Below, piece after piece: positions 11,291 to 23,936 of a stretch of 64,000 nt of DNA. How positions within the stretch are numbered: the stretch's first letter is position 1; every line of letters begins with the position of its first letter. Made by a program: the position numbers and the translations under genes. Below the pieces are notes generated by a model, which saw nothing but the letters and a program-made list of their open reading frames with translations, was not told the DNA's origin and ran no database searches. The DNA comes from Atherix ibis (taxonomy: Eukaryota; Arthropoda; Insecta; Diptera; Athericidae), in contig OY282606.1 in the NCBI GenBank assembly GCA_958298945.1, positions 54,201,920-54,265,919 of the forward strand, read 5' to 3'.

Positions 11291-13928
11291 TGAACTATGT
11301 GTTACTCATTATAAACAATTTTACTCTGGCCTGTCTCTTCAGTGTACCGACAAGTGTTAATTGGGAGGATATACAAAGAAATTGGTTTTATAAGTAGATT
11401 ATATTGTGTAATGGAAGAACAGTCAACGGCCGAGAGATCTCTTCAGAATTTAAAATAAATCCCGTGAGGTAGAGAAACACCGATGGCTGTTTATTTCTCC
11501 TTCCTATTTGTCAAGTTTTTTGTTTTTCAAATCTGATATTTTCTTATTTGTAGTCGTAAATACTCGTAAAATAAGAAAATATAAAAGTACATTAATCATA
11601 ATTTTATTATTTAAATATTTAAATAAAAATATTCCAATACACACGATTTTCGAAAATTCTCCTTATTATTGCGATAACAACATTACTTGGCAGAATATTC
11701 TGATTTATTGGAGACAAGTTTACATGTACTATTTAATAAAATTTAGAAAATATGGCAGATATACTATACTAAATATACTTCTATATAATATGTGTGTATG
11801 TGTATGTGTACAATATAAGTAAATATAAGATAAATATCTTATTTAGTGGCATCATCTACCCGACAAAAACCAAGCAATTATAGATCTCAAATCCAGATAG
11901 AATGATTATATACTGAAAGAGCAATATTCCTTTGATAACAGAAGTTAAATGTCAGAGCTTATCATTTTGTTATCAAAAGACAGAGATCTGATTGCATAAA
12001 TGAGAAAGGTCACATTCGTTTTGGTAACTATACTATTCCGTTCGAAATACTTTTAAAATGAAGCTTTTACTCAATTTACTCAATTAACCGCAATTTTTAA
12101 TATTTCTGGTCCTGAACCTTTTAGAGAACAATCCCCTGAGAAACTCTCGCCTTCCTACATTGAGATTAATGATTTTTTCAGCTTATCAACTAATAGTGCC
12201 ATATAATTTTACTATCGTTTGTTAAGTTAGGTTATCGATAAACATTTGCCCCGGAAGACTTGAATATTAGTATTTATATAGTTTCTCTATTCTGTTAATG
12301 TATGTATTTTCATTTCTATCGATTCTAGCGCACGGACTATTATTATAAATCAGGCTATGAAATCCTTTAATAGTTCATTGCATACATCAGAACTCCATTA
12401 GCTTTGGCATACAACATTAGAAAAATATAGTTTATCCATTGATAGTTAATGTTGTACCATTGATGATGAACTAACTAATCCTTTGACCAGATGGTAGACA
12501 TTTGTTATTCAACATTTTTAAATTTTTTAATTATAATTCAATGATTGGTTTTTTCAACTAAAATTTTATCGATGTCATATTTGCTGATTATGTATATCGA
12601 CTTCTGAGAAGAAGCTCATTACTAATAATGCATGTGCGTTTAAATATCTTTAAAATTATTATGTAGATAAAAAAAAATTCTATAAATCAAATATATTTTT
12701 TGGTAAAAATAATTTTCCACATAAAACTCAGACTATTATAGTATATTTTTAACGGTCATGGAAGTGTAAATTTGTAAAGATATTTTTTCCCTCATAATTA
12801 CTTTGAAAAACTTGAAAAATAAAAAGCTATTCCTTACTTAATCCTACATAAATCTAAAAATTTTGTTTAAATATAAGTATGATAAAAACAACTTTCAATT
12901 AACATTTTGAACCCTCCCAATTATGTTTGTATGCATTTACAATATTTGGTATGAAGAGGAGTTCATTTTAGTTCAAGATATTCTCGAAATTGAATTCTGG
13001 AGGCTTACATATATAAGGATATTTAGTTTTGCTACTGATACTCTCTTTCTAGTTATATTTTTTTTATAAGTAATCCTCTGTTCGAACTATTTGAAAGTTT
13101 GAAATGGTGCAAACTTATCCTGTCAATTTTCCTCTGCCTTTCGTAGCACCACTATAATATCTCTTTTCATCTAAGCTTCAATATGTTAAATATTTGAGTA
13201 AGTAGAATTTTGTGAGTTTAAATTTATTCAAAAAGCCCTTCTTCAGTATCTTTATTCCTTAAGAGCCATATGAATAAAAGATTGTTTGAATAAAGTTTGT
13301 TGAAATCTGACAAAGTTTTTGATAGTTGAATATGGTATAATATTAAAATATAGAAAAGATAGGACTAAGTTTTGAAGGTTATTTTAAATTAATGCATTAA
13401 AATATAAAAGGAGCGATAAATATAAGAATGGATATGTTCAAGTATACACATGGAACTATTGAATATTTGATAAGAAAATGCATACGTACAATATTTTGGA
13501 TATGTACAAGTATTATAAAAAAATTAAAATGACAAAATTTTATAGATACTTTTTTATATATAAATTATAAAGTTAAATAAATATTCTTACTTTTCTATGA
13601 AATATTAAAATGGAAGCTCATAGTTTCAATATTATCGAAGAAATACTAGTAAAATTAGATATTTGATAAAATTTTCATATTATTTTTATGAAGAATTTTT
13701 GTTGAGAGTTAATTTTTCAGGCACCTATGTTACATAGATTTATTTTGTTTTGTTTATATGTACTTAATACTAGCTCTAAAATTATTCTTTTAGAACGAAA
13801 TATGTAGTTTATCGACTACAAATACCCGATATTCGTATATTTTTTATTTTCTGTATATTCTGCTACTTCTCTTTATTTAAAATAATTTTCCAATTTATGC
13901 TAAATCAGCTATTTGATTTCAATTTACC
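11291..13928. other. AT-rich intergenic sequence, no gene recognised
   Basis: About 2.6 kb. It holds a 104-codon plus-strand frame (11508-11822) rich in Ile, Tyr, Asn and Lys, with no recognisable domain. Its end runs into a short TGTATG microsatellite at about 11790-11812, which makes coding unlikely. Otherwise nothing seen. Confidence 0.55.
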
Positions 13929-14006
13929 ACCTAATATTCTATCTAGAATATTAGGTCACCACACCCGCCATAGCTCCTGATTCACCACACCCGCCATAGC
14001 TCCTGA
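13929..14006. repeat. Small palindrome followed by a 24-bp direct duplication
   Basis: ACCTAATATTCT (13929-13940) and AGAATATTAGGT (13945-13956) form a perfect 12-bp hairpin. Immediately after it, 13957-13980 and 13983-14006 are two identical 24-bp units (CACCACACCCGCCATAGCTC plus CTGA) separated by TT. Both lie at the 5' edge of the Jockey-like relic. Confidence 0.9.
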
Positions 14007-15425
14007 GGCTCATATAGATACGCTTAGTCCTATCCTAATTACTCTTGACCAAAATTCTATTTTCAAAAATTGTACTCATAAATTCATTAACGGAATAGTT
14101 GATTGGGACATATTTAGAAATGAACTAAACCAACTGATTAATCTTAATTAAAATTCAAAAATTTCACAGTGCACAATACGAAGAGTATACTAGAAATATT
14201 ATAAACAATAATTCACTATGGATAGCAACAAAACAACTTTTATCCTAAAAAAGTATATCGCACCCAAAATCTGGCGCAGAAAAGGTTGAAGTATTTTCCA
14301 AAACATAGTCATTACTTTCACTCCACATAAAGCCAAAGAAGATAATTCCACTTTCTATAAGTCTTCCACCTAAAAATTTTACCCCAATTAAATATTTTAC
14401 GTATCATCTCCTCAATAAAGTAGCTCCTAGCTATAATTTAAAAATCGCTCCTATCATCAAACAAATCTCCAAGAAAACTCTCGTTTTCATCATCTACATA
14501 TTCAACAGTATTCTTCGTACCACATATTTTCCTATACTTTTGAAATGTTCAGTCATAAAAATGATTCCCAACCCCAAAAAATCAGCAAATTCCCCATCTT
14601 CATATAAACCTATCAACTTACTTGTTAGAAAATCCTTGGCAACGTTTTTCAAAAACTCCTCTACAAAAAATCTTTCTCCTATCATTGACGATGCCAGAAT
14701 TATACCCGATCACCAATTTGATTTCCGTAAAGAACACTCGCCCAATCCAACAATGCCATCGCGTGATTGCTTGCATTACTTTCTTTCTTGAGAAAAAAGA
14801 GTACTATCCAGGCGAGTTAGTTTTAATTCCAAAACTTTGACTCCCACATATGCGGACAATACCGCTATTCTTGCATCCTACTCCAATATCAAAATAGCCT
14901 CAAAATATCTAAAAAGTAAATGAGCAGAAGAGTGGTAATATTACGTTCATCTTGTGCAAAGATTCCCATAAGATGAAGGTAATATAAACCTCAGAAGATG
15001 AAGGTAATATTATCGAACAAAAAACAAAGTATGCTACCTCTGACCTCACCTAGGCAAACGACTAACTAGAAATTCGTATACGGGAACGAAAAGCCTTAAA
15101 CTTCGTGGATGTTATCGACTACTACTAAGACTACTGACAATGGATCAAAACCGATCTTAAGAAACAAACTTTTAATTCACAATACAATTTTGAACCCGAT
15201 CTGGACATACGGAATTGAACTCTGGGATTCTATTAAGGGTTCCAATTCCTCTTTGATGCAATCCATTGAATCTGAAATCCTCTGAAAAATCGTTGGTGCC
15301 CCATTTTATATTCGTAGCAAAGTTGTTTATCGTGACTTAAGTATTTCTCGTTATAAAAAGTTTCATTCTCTGTTACTTTCGCGTTTGAAGGAAAATTGGC
15401 CTAGAGATTTCTTGAGGTGTTAATA
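13970..15425 (+). mobile_element. Jockey-like non-LTR retrotransposon relic
   Basis: Order of recognisable blocks: endonuclease-RT linker at 14000-14150 (SPILITLDQNSIFK, FINGIVDWDIFRNEL, NQLINL); RT N-terminal block at 14550-14740 (KMIPNPKKSANSPSSYKPIN, LSPIIDDARIIPDHQFDFRK); then after deletions the RT C-terminal block at 15175-15420 (LLIHNTILKPIWTYGIELWD, VYRDLSISRYKKFHSLLLSR, LKENWPRDFLR). The central YxDD block appears lost. The order and spacing match Jockey-clade elements, where the last block carries WTYGIQLWG. Multiple frameshifts and stops. 5' truncated. Confidence 0.82.
14540..14791 (+). pseudogene. RT fragment (fingers/palm entry) of Jockey-like element
   Basis: An 83-codon open stretch covering the RT motif normally written K.PSSYRPISLLP..AK and the HQFGFRKEHS block. 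Here it reads SSYKPINLL and HQFDFRKEHS. A one-base shift after LLV joins the next frame (ENPWQRFSKTPLQKIFLLSL), and another shift leads to the HRVIACI block. It is the best preserved piece of the surrounding element and has no independent promoter or function. Confidence 0.75.
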
Positions 15426-18400
15426 TGACTTGTTAGATAGAGAATCGCTAATGGGTGTTTACTGTGACATGTGCCTCTTATGTTATTGAAGTATAATTTA
15501 TCAGATTTTCATTAAAAATGTTCAGATATGAAATGATATTTATGCTTTGATTAACAGAAATTCTCCCAAAATCACTTTTTCAAATAAAAAGAGATGTGTT
15601 GTTCTCTTTATAAAAGCAATTCAAATATGTAAATTCTAATTTCGAATTATTAGCATGCAACGTTTTCCCAAAATAAAATCCGTTGAAGTTATTCTTTTTA
15701 ACACCTGGCGTATTTCACGGGAAGAGTGAAACCAAAAAAACACAAGTTTCCGATTTTGTTTATATTTATGTATGTTGCAGCTCTACATTTTCTTGATACA
15801 AATACAAAATAGTTTTACTGTACAAAGCCTGGTAGCCGAGCTACATGCATCTGAATATTTGTTGAACTCTTAGGTATGCTCTATTTTGCTCGACATTAAT
15901 CAATTTAAAAAGTAATTAGGCAAATGAGTTTGGTTGTGATTTTTTGTAGAAAAATGAATGTTCTTTTTGACTATGTTATTAGATTTAAAAAAATTAAAAT
16001 ACGAATTATTTTTTTACAAACTGATAATATTTTATTTTTTAAAAGTACATAAAAAATAAGGTATGTAGATAATTCTAGTCATGTTTCATAGTGGTTCGTG
16101 TAATTGTTCAGGAGCTGGAGGAATTAAAGTGGATTGCTTGTCCAATCTAGTAATAGTAATTAAATCATTACATATTCGGCACAAATATTATTTATTGATT
16201 TATAATGCTTAAGTAGGATTTTTAATAATTTAGCAACTACCTGTAATTTTAAATTTTTTTTGTAAATATGATGTGCACCAAACCGAATTTGTTGCATTGC
16301 GAACGACCCCAAATAGCACCTTCTTTTTTGGGAATATTTTATTACGGTCACACGTAAATATAAAAGAAGGCGACGTGACGGTACCATTGTAGCAATATGG
16401 GAAAACAACCTTATGCAAAGTGAAATTTTATGTTTTTTTACAATTCAATGTAAAAATATAAATTACCTTAAGAACAATTAAATAAAGGATCATAAAGGAA
16501 TCAGTCTAAATTAGCAGTATTGGAAAAGTGGTTATTTATAAATGAGGTAAGTTGACTGATCGGTAACTTATCATCACTAATTTAGGTACAAACTTGAACA
16601 ATTATTTTTTATGATATTCAAAGGCCCGATCTTGAGGATATTTATGAAAAATAAATTTGAATTTTTTTTTTTTTCAAGATTTGAGCATAAAATTTTGATC
16701 TTGTATATATTTTAAACCAAAAGTTGCTCAGTGTATGGGCCTTAAAATATGCCTTACACTTTTTGTCGATTTTAGTTATTAATTTTTTAATATCATGTCT
16801 AGTCATAGTTGAAATATAAATTTTAAATGCAATGAAAACTGGGCCAACTAAATTGCACCTCGGTTATGTAACTAGCTAAATTCTAATTCAGGACTAGTGC
16901 GTACTAGACAGTAACATTTCGAGTATTCATGTTTATTTTTAAAATACATTGTTAGACTTTCTAATCATTAAAGTCACAGAAAACCTATTTTGGATATTTT
17001 AACTATTTACAAAAAAAATTTGTTAATTCGTTAAATGGTATTTATAAACGGCTTGTTTGAATCAAACTTGAACTTCTTGCTTTCTATTATTTTTTTTTTG
17101 GCTAAATTTAATATTTTATCACCTCTGTAATTTTTTCTTAAACAAGAAAGAACAAAAAATGTAAAAATTTAGTTTATTACAGATCTGTTTTTTCTCAACT
17201 TGTTAAAGCATTTTTTTTATTTAGAAACAAATTTTAAATTTTTCCCACAAATTTTTATTATTTTCTAAAAACTAGAAAATTAAAAGGTTCATTAAAAAAT
17301 CATACTATATTTGGTAGATTTTATATTAAAAGAATTTTTTTTTTATATATTAAATATTTTTATGTTTGGAGAACTTACTTTTCTATTGACAATCAGACAA
17401 TAATAAGTAAAATGTCTGATATCAAAAGTAAGACATGCTATGGAAATCAGGACAATCACTTTTAAGGAAATCTTAAAAATAAATTCGACCTAATAAAAAC
17501 TTTTTTTGGTAGTTATCAATCCAAAACTATATGTTAGAGATCTGGCATTATTTTTTCGTGAAGCAGCTATATTTGAATTCAATAACTTCTAACATAGCTG
17601 GTTCACGAAAAAAAACTTTGATTATTGTAAAATAGGCCTTAATTCTAGAACATAGACTAAAAAATTACTGAAGTCAATTATTGAATATTATTTAACCCAG
17701 AAAAAATAAACGCTATTGGAATTAAAAATGTATTTGCATGAACTTTTGAGGTATAATATGTTAGATCCATTTTTAAGATATCTAAAAAAACTTTATTTGA
17801 ATTTATTTAAGAAGATAAACTTTATTCATTCAATTTTATTTAAGATAAAGTATTAATTAGTCTACATGAAATTTAAAAAAAAAAACCAAAATTTATTCTG
17901 ATGAATAAAGGATACAATAACGAGTACATATAAGCAATATTATCTCTAATGCGCATATAATGAACTAATTAATCTTCGGATTTCCAGAAGGTATAAATTT
18001 CTTTTCAACAATTTCTCAGAATTTATGAGAGTTTATATACTCGTATATTAAAAGTTTATGCATAATATTATGGTATTCACATTTTAATATTCTGAGATGT
18101 TGAACACAAATGAGTTCCTAATATCTTAAGCTTACGTTAAGATGTTCCCAGCTGGATAAATTAAGATTATGTTTCAAAATGAATTGATGTAGAAAATTAT
18201 TAAACACAATGAGGAATGACAATATTATTTCGTATTATTTTTGTACAAAAGTATTTTAAATAAAAAATTAGTAATTTTTCTAAATGTTTGCAAACGACTA
18301 ATATTTTTAATAAAAATTCTACTTTCTTAAGTGCTGTGGGCATTAGAAAATTTAATTTGTAAGCTCGAAAACTAATAAAAAATTTAGTTTGTGGTAGATG

Positions 18401-18590
18401 AAAAGTCGTATATAATCTGTTAATTTAAAAAACCCACGTAAGGGATATAAAGAATATGTTTTACTGTTAAGTTGGTACTAATTTATTAATTTACTTAATT
18501 ATCACATTATGATGGAAACATAAGCATAAAGTACAAAACATTCAAGGATGCCATAGATAGCTGGGAATTATCATTCTACCTTAAGACAGA
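15426..18590. other. AT-rich intergenic sequence, no gene recognised
   Basis: About 3.2 kb with only short shadow frames. An 82-codon minus-strand frame (16160-16408) has no domain I can name. A 20-bp-arm hairpin with one mismatch lies at 17551-17613 (arm TTTTTTCGTGAAGCAGCTAT, spacer about 23 bp). Confidence 0.55.
17551..17613. repeat. 20-bp-arm hairpin
   Basis: TTTTTTCGTGAAGCAGCTAT at 17551-17570 against the reverse complement at 17594-17613, one mismatch, spacer of 23 bp. One member of the set of local inverted duplications. Confidence 0.75.
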
Positions 18591-18591
18591 T

Positions 18592-18676
18592 GGATCAGTA
18601 TCTGAACATGTCTTACAAATCCATTTGCTATATTTTAGTTGATGTTTCGGATCAGTATCTGTACATGCCTTACAAA
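18592..18676. repeat. Direct duplication of about 28 bp
   Basis: GGATCAGTATCTGAACATGT at 18592 and GGATCAGTATCTGTACATGC at 18649, each continuing CTTACAAA. Two or three differences over 28 bp, 57 bp apart. It lies just upstream of a mariner relic. Confidence 0.8.
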
Positions 18677-18729
18677 GCTGATTGTTGCGAAGCAGCTGAA
18701 TTTACTTCAAAAAGAGCTTCGAAACAGTA

Positions 18730-19425
18730 AGGACGGTTATTGAAACGTGGGCTCCATAATGAGCCGAAACCGATAAACCACGTTAAAGTCCATCGGAAAG
18801 CAAATTGAAGTTTATGGTTTTCTTTCATTATCATGGAGTTGTGCACTTGAAATTACTTCTGGAGGTGTACACCGTTTATAGGAAAATTTCTGAGCTTTAT
18901 AAAGTATTTGATTATTCACCTGAAAAAGCGAGAACAGTTCTAAATATTTTGGTGGTTTTTTGGCGGAAAACTCAACATATGTCCTCGAATAAGTATCAAA
19001 TTCAGCACCATACACGGTGTATCCCAAAAATAACCCAACTTTATATTTAAATCATACAACATGCAGCGCCATCTAAATGAAACATTAGCACACTTTTTCT
19101 TTTATTGAAATGGCTGTAACTTTCACATCTGTCATCCGATTTACATGAATTTAGGTGCGTTTGAAAGAGGATGAATGTATCTTTTTAATGCTGTAAATAT
19201 ATGGCGCTGCATGTTGTTTCAATATATGGCGCTGCATGTTGTATGATTTAAAAATAAATTCGGTTATTTTTTGGGCACACTGTGTATGATACCAAACGAC
19301 ATTTTGCTCTTCCTTAAAATAAAATTACCACTTTGTGAAAGAAGTTTTGAGTTCATTGAAGCCATAAAAAAATTCGCAGATAGAGCTGAAGGCTATACCA
19401 ACAAGTGCTTATAAAAAGTGTTTCA
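18730..19425 (+). mobile_element. Decayed mariner relic interrupted by a MITE
   Basis: Core pieces: ETWAP, EPKPINHVKVHRKAN, KFMVFFHYHGVVHLKLLLE and VYTVYRKISEL (the mariner VMLTVFFD..GVVH.EFLP..TVNKEYYL region), then, after an insertion at 19013-19284, ERSFEFIEAIKK and AIPTSAYKKCFKDG (the mariner C-terminal AIP.S.FQKCFEDW region). The DNA between 19010 and 19288 is a separate inserted element. Both catalytic Asp blocks in the second half are lost or unreadable. Related to the family 1/family 2 mariners by its HHEF-region residues. Confidence 0.72.
19013..19284. mobile_element. 272-bp MITE nested in a mariner relic
   Basis: Long terminal inverted repeats of about 60 bp: the left begins CACGGTGTATCCCAAAAATA and the right, inverted, CACAGTGTGCCCAAAAAATA. 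Both continue through AAATCATACAACATGCAGCG. TA flanks both ends (19011-19012 and 19285-19286). No coding capacity. The termini (CACAGTGTGCCC) resemble those of Tc1/mariner-type elements, so it is probably mobilised by such a transposase. Inside the right arm the block ATATGGCGCTGCATGTTGT is directly duplicated (19198-19246). Confidence 0.88.
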
Positions 19426-20756
19426 AAGATGGAACACTTTTTATTATTGATATTATTGTTTATTATTGATATTATCGTTTCGCTTCAAAAGAAGCCTATT
19501 TTGAAGGTGAACAAATAAATCAAGATTATCAAAAAGGCACTTTCATAAATACCAAAACATGAAAATTCTTTAAATATTTAAACAACACATGAAAATTGGT
19601 TTCTGATAATGATAATGGGGCAGCTTTTGTCATTCTCTAGCTGATTGGCAACCAATTCGGTATGGTAATCTGCGGAGTTTTCCTTCTAAGATAAACCTCA
19701 CATTATATATATTTATTATGTCATTAAAAAGCTATGTAAATTTGTATTACTAGCTACAGAAACTTTCCAGTTTTAGAACAAATCCAGTATATGGTATATT
19801 TGTATTCCGTGGTAATATGTAAACTGTTGTCACTTAAATCGGCTCTTGTACTCTGAATCAATTTCTAAATATTTTGCAAAAAAACTCATCCGAATTAGGA
19901 TTAATCACACTTCTCTGATTCATGACGTTCTTTTTGGTAACATTATTTCTCCTTTATGTACATCTTAAAGAGTTTTCTGACAATTATCCATATCCTGAAA
20001 TATCGCCATCCTATCCTTGATTTCTGTTTGGATAAAATGCTTTTTACCTCTAACCTGATGTATCCAACTACCTGCTTTCCAACTAAATTACTCTATTTAT
20101 TAACATATCTCAAATATTTTATAAATGTAAATATAATACGTGTATGTACTAAAAATCCCTATAAAAATTTGTATGGTCTACTCTCATGTCGAAGAAAGTC
20201 GTCTAGGCAAATCCGGTTGCCATCTGGCATATACGCTCGTTGCGCTAATACGGTAGGACCTTTATTACTATGTGAATGGATTTCATTTATACAGGTAGAA
20301 AAGCTTACAATTACACATTATTAAAAAAAATTAATAGACATATTGCTACCGAAATTGATATATTTGCAAATGCGTGTTGAAACAATTAAAAAATATTAAT
20401 TTCCATAAAAACCTAAAAATGGAATTAAATCTTTATACTACAATATTCTTAAGGGCTTAACATACAATTTTCTTGCTATATATTAATAAATAATGAGAAA
20501 TTATAAGAATTGAGGTTTTGTAATGATTTTTAATTGTTTGTCGTCAATAAATGCCAGATGGCTATCTTAACGAATATATTTAAATGATTATTCTTAATAA
20601 TTATTTCTGAAGACTCCTGAAATTATTAAAAAATACAGTACATTATATTTTGAATAATTTTTTAATAAAATGAAAGTTAATAATTTTTTAGTATTAATGA
20701 CTTTTATCGAATGAATAAAAAAAGGGATCTCACTAATTTCATGTTTTTCCACATAT
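19426..20756. other. Intergenic, no gene recognised
   Basis: Contains a 122-codon plus-strand frame (19956-20324). It is the longest frame in this gap and has no motif I recognise. A host exon cannot be excluded, but no splice-site pair stands out around it. The rest is AT-rich. Confidence 0.45.
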
Positions 20757-21665
20757 AATTGAACCAGGCAATATCACTTGCAGAAGTCAAATTCTTTTTG
20801 AAGTCTTTTAAGAACACTACACCTGGTAAGGACAAGATATCATTAGAGACTGCAATCTTTCCAAATACTCGGAATGTTGCCGTTGCAGTTTCTATACAAA
20901 ACCGGCGGCTTCCTCGACCTACGGCTAACAAATACAAACAAATTTCACTCTTATCTTGCATATACAAGATTCTGAAAAAGATATTAGCGTAAAGACTTTA
21001 CCAGATTTCTATAAAGAAGATCACCGCCATCAACATGCCAACAGCATACTATACACAATTGTTGCAAACATAGATTATATGTTGCTGCTTATTTTTCTGC
21101 ACATTAAACATTTGGCTTAATCTGCATACGGTTTCGCCATCTTAAACCTGTTGCGATCAATTAACAATTATTTTTTGTCAAAACGCATGTTAGAAAATGG
21201 TATTCCACAACGTTCTCCTCTACCCACAAATCTTTTTTCCAAGATGCATTTCCTATATGTGGAGAATCCATCAAAAGTGGTATGTGGCGAACATTTCCTA
21301 TATGTGGAGAACCTCTTCGTGCTGGTAAAAATCGAGAATCCATCAAAAGTGGTGCCATTATAGAAATTTCATGAAAATCCTGGAATCAACGCTATTTTTT
21401 ATAAAGTAAAAGTTATAACTAGTAGGAAATGTAAGATTTGACAAAATCTCTACTAGACGGAGCGGTGCTTTATGCTCCTACTAGACGGAGCGGTGCTTTA
21501 TGCCATCACTTTATACATCGGAATACCAGTGGTAAGATAGAAGTATGTGTAAGTAAATGCAATGGTCAATCATTGTATTCGACTAGCCAGTGGGTCTCAC
21601 CGGACTTCTTCAATGGACTCTATTATATAGGTGTGGTGTTCAACTCAGCGTTCCCCATTCATTAA
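20757..21665 (+). mobile_element. I/LOA-like non-LTR retrotransposon relic, second copy
   Basis: Blocks in RT order: LAEVKFFLKSFKNTTPGKDK (20777-20840; normally APG.D.I), PTANKYKQISLLSCIYKILK (20918-20980; normally YRPISLL...K), RMLENGIPQRSPLPTNLFSK (21186-21245; normally GIPQGSPLSP.LF), then the C-terminal LLDGAVLYA (21445-21480) that matches the element at 1-300. The palm YxDD block is missing: a local rearrangement repeats TTCCTATATGTGGAGAA and the block ATCCATCAAAAGTGGT twice (21240-21355), and a 28-bp block (CTACTAGACGGAGCGGTGCT plus TTATGC) is duplicated at 21449-21503. Not functional. Confidence 0.78.
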
Positions 21666-21689
21666 ATAGGGTTCTTTATTATTTTTAAG

Positions 21690-21775
21690 GAAGCTGGTAA
21701 CACAAACCTATTGTACATTAGTCGCTAAATGGCCTCATAGTCGTGGTGCTATAAAAATGCTTCTACCTCTTATTT
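21690..21775 (+). mobile_element. Short 3'-end fragment of a non-LTR element
   Basis: AAATGGCCTCATAGTCGTGG followed by TGCTATAAAA matches the minus strand of 3.82-3.87 kb and resembles the end of the 34.4 kb relic. No reading frame of its own. Confidence 0.4.
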
Positions 21776-22989
21776 AAGACACGTTACATGGAAAAAAAGG
21801 GTCGTTCATTACTCCCTTAAAGATTTTATTAAATGGAGATATTTATAGTATTATTTTTGTTTAATATATATGAAATTCTATTAAGCGAAAAAAGGATTTG
21901 TTCTTCCTAAAATTCATATTTTAATTTTTACTATATTTTTGTTGATCTGTAGTTTTTTCTTTCAAGTTCAAGTGATCCCGAAATTGTTCCTTGAAGATTT
22001 GTACTGGGTTGTTACAATTATATTATGCAGTCTACAACCAAGTTTTTTTTGATAACTAGTTTTAAAAGAATTATTGAACATTTATAATATAATTTTATAT
22101 TATTAACAAAAATATTGGAAGAATCTAATTACGTGTACTTGACACAATAATGGTTGGATTTTCTAATTAATGATCATATTAGCTATTTTATTTTTGATTG
22201 AATCTTAACTTCTCAGATTTCATTATTTAAACCATTCCATAATAAAGCGCAGCATTATTTTTTATTTTATTGTTTAAATTAAATTTTCAAATAAATATTA
22301 ACTAAGCAAATTTAAATATTAACTGAGCAAAAAAAATGTTCCTGCATATATTTTTCTAGTTTTTTCAATATTTTTTTATGTTAGTCGTAATAATATGAAA
22401 AATGTTTCTTATCAAACTGCTAATGATCCTTTATTATATTCAAATTTTTATTATCTAAAAGTCGCGAATAGAGGTAGAACATTTCTTTCTGAATTATAAA
22501 AGTTCAGAAAAACTTTCGCAATTATTGCATTTGTTCAAAAAACAGAATGAAAAGCAAAGTTGATAATGTAGGCAATAATTATGGTAAACTTTCAAACCAA
22601 GTTAATGTGCAAATGTACATGATTTCCACACCCTAGAGTATTATTTTTGTCGAGATTTTCTTAGTTAAAGCTGAAATTATAGATAAAGTAGTCTTAAATA
22701 TGAATGTACTCATAAAGTACAAGTACTGTGATTCATTGCTTTGAAAATAGGGAATAACTGTCTCTGATATTATTGTTTCATGTTAAAGGTTAACACTAAA
22801 CACTAATGATAGTGATAGGATTGAAAATTGTATAGAAAATATATTCTTATATTGTTATTATATAAAGAAATTCATATTTTTCGTAAGCTTCTGATTGTAT
22901 TAAAAAAAATTCGCGGCTATTATTCTACGTTTTTGAACTGGAAGTTCATTTTTAAAAAAATGTGTTTATCTTATTGTTAAGAAGGCCTT
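21776..22989. other. AT-rich intergenic sequence, no gene recognised
   Basis: About 1.2 kb of AT-rich DNA, with no frame over 60 codons and no motif seen. Confidence 0.6.
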
Positions 22990-23600
22990 CTTAGTGCAAA
23001 ATACATTTGTTCAATACCTCCTAAGTTTTTCGATTCCTCTAGGAAGTGGTTTTCCTTAAATATACGTAACTGCATATAGCGCCCATGGGTTATTTATTTG
23101 ACGAGAATCTCTTTCTTGACAGCAATGTTTGCCATTCTGAGAAAAGGTGAAAATCCGATGTAGCCAAATTTGGTTGACGAGTGTAGAATGTTTTGAAATT
23201 TCAATTTAGCTAATATTTATTGTTTAAATTATCTAAATGTTTTTGGTAGCATTGAATAGCATCATTTTAAGATAGTAAATTAGGAGAATTCCTATTACAT
23301 CCCAAAAAAACTGATGCCATCAGTTTTCCAACGAATGAAAGGGTTTTCGTTTTCTTTCGACCTGATCCACTATCTACAGTCAACGGTTTTAAATGCCCAT
23401 TCATTTCTGGGGTATAATGATGAACTTATGTTTCACCTATGGTAATACACTTTCCTATAAATTCGATGGATTTGGCTTAAATATCTCAAAACCAGTGGTT
23501 GATATTTGGACTCAAATGCGTTTTTGTTCTGCATTAAGTAAATTCGCATTTATCTTGCAGAAAATTTCCTTAGAGGTGGAAAATGATAGTGATTAATCTT
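22990..23600 (-). mobile_element. Highly decayed mariner relic
   Basis: On the minus strand, going down from about 23570: LNAEQKRI.VQIS, FEIFKPNPSN, FITIGET.VHHYTPE and then, across frames, KLMASVF near 23315. These correspond in order to the mariner blocks LTPEQK..RV, LF..NP..FLRR, FVTMDETW.HHYTPE and GKVMASVFWD. The first catalytic Asp block reads GET, so the Asp is gone. Downstream blocks are hardly readable (KFGYIGFSPF may be the LGFELLPHPPYSPD region). Boundaries are approximate and no terminal repeats were found. Confidence 0.65.
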
Positions 23601-23936
23601 TCTTTAATTTTATATCTAGAGCAGTTTTTCGTTCTAAATAAAAACGTATTGACCCCATTTACATTTTCGAAATTAAGAGTAATTTAATGGATGTCAATAA
23701 CTGTGAAAGAAAAATAACATGGCCGATTAATTTCATCGTAAATTTGTATTTTTGCCTATAATTTTACAGTTGTAGTATTCAGTACGACATCATTAGAATA
23801 AAATGATTTAACAATGATAAATATTTTATATTAATACTAGTAATTATTATCTAATACATCAAAACTTATAGTAAATACAAAACTATTAATAAACGAGAGC
23901 AATACCAAATTTTGCAGTTTGTAAGACATCTAACAA

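Noticed and set aside
11508..11822. 104-codon plus-strand open frame as a gene
   Set aside because: Composition is that of AT-rich DNA (Ile, Tyr, Asn, Lys), no domain is visible and its end is a TGTATG microsatellite translated as alternating Cys-Val.
19956..20324. 122-codon plus-strand frame as a host gene
   Set aside because: No domain, no similarity I can name and no convincing splice sites. Left as unexplained sequence rather than called as a gene.
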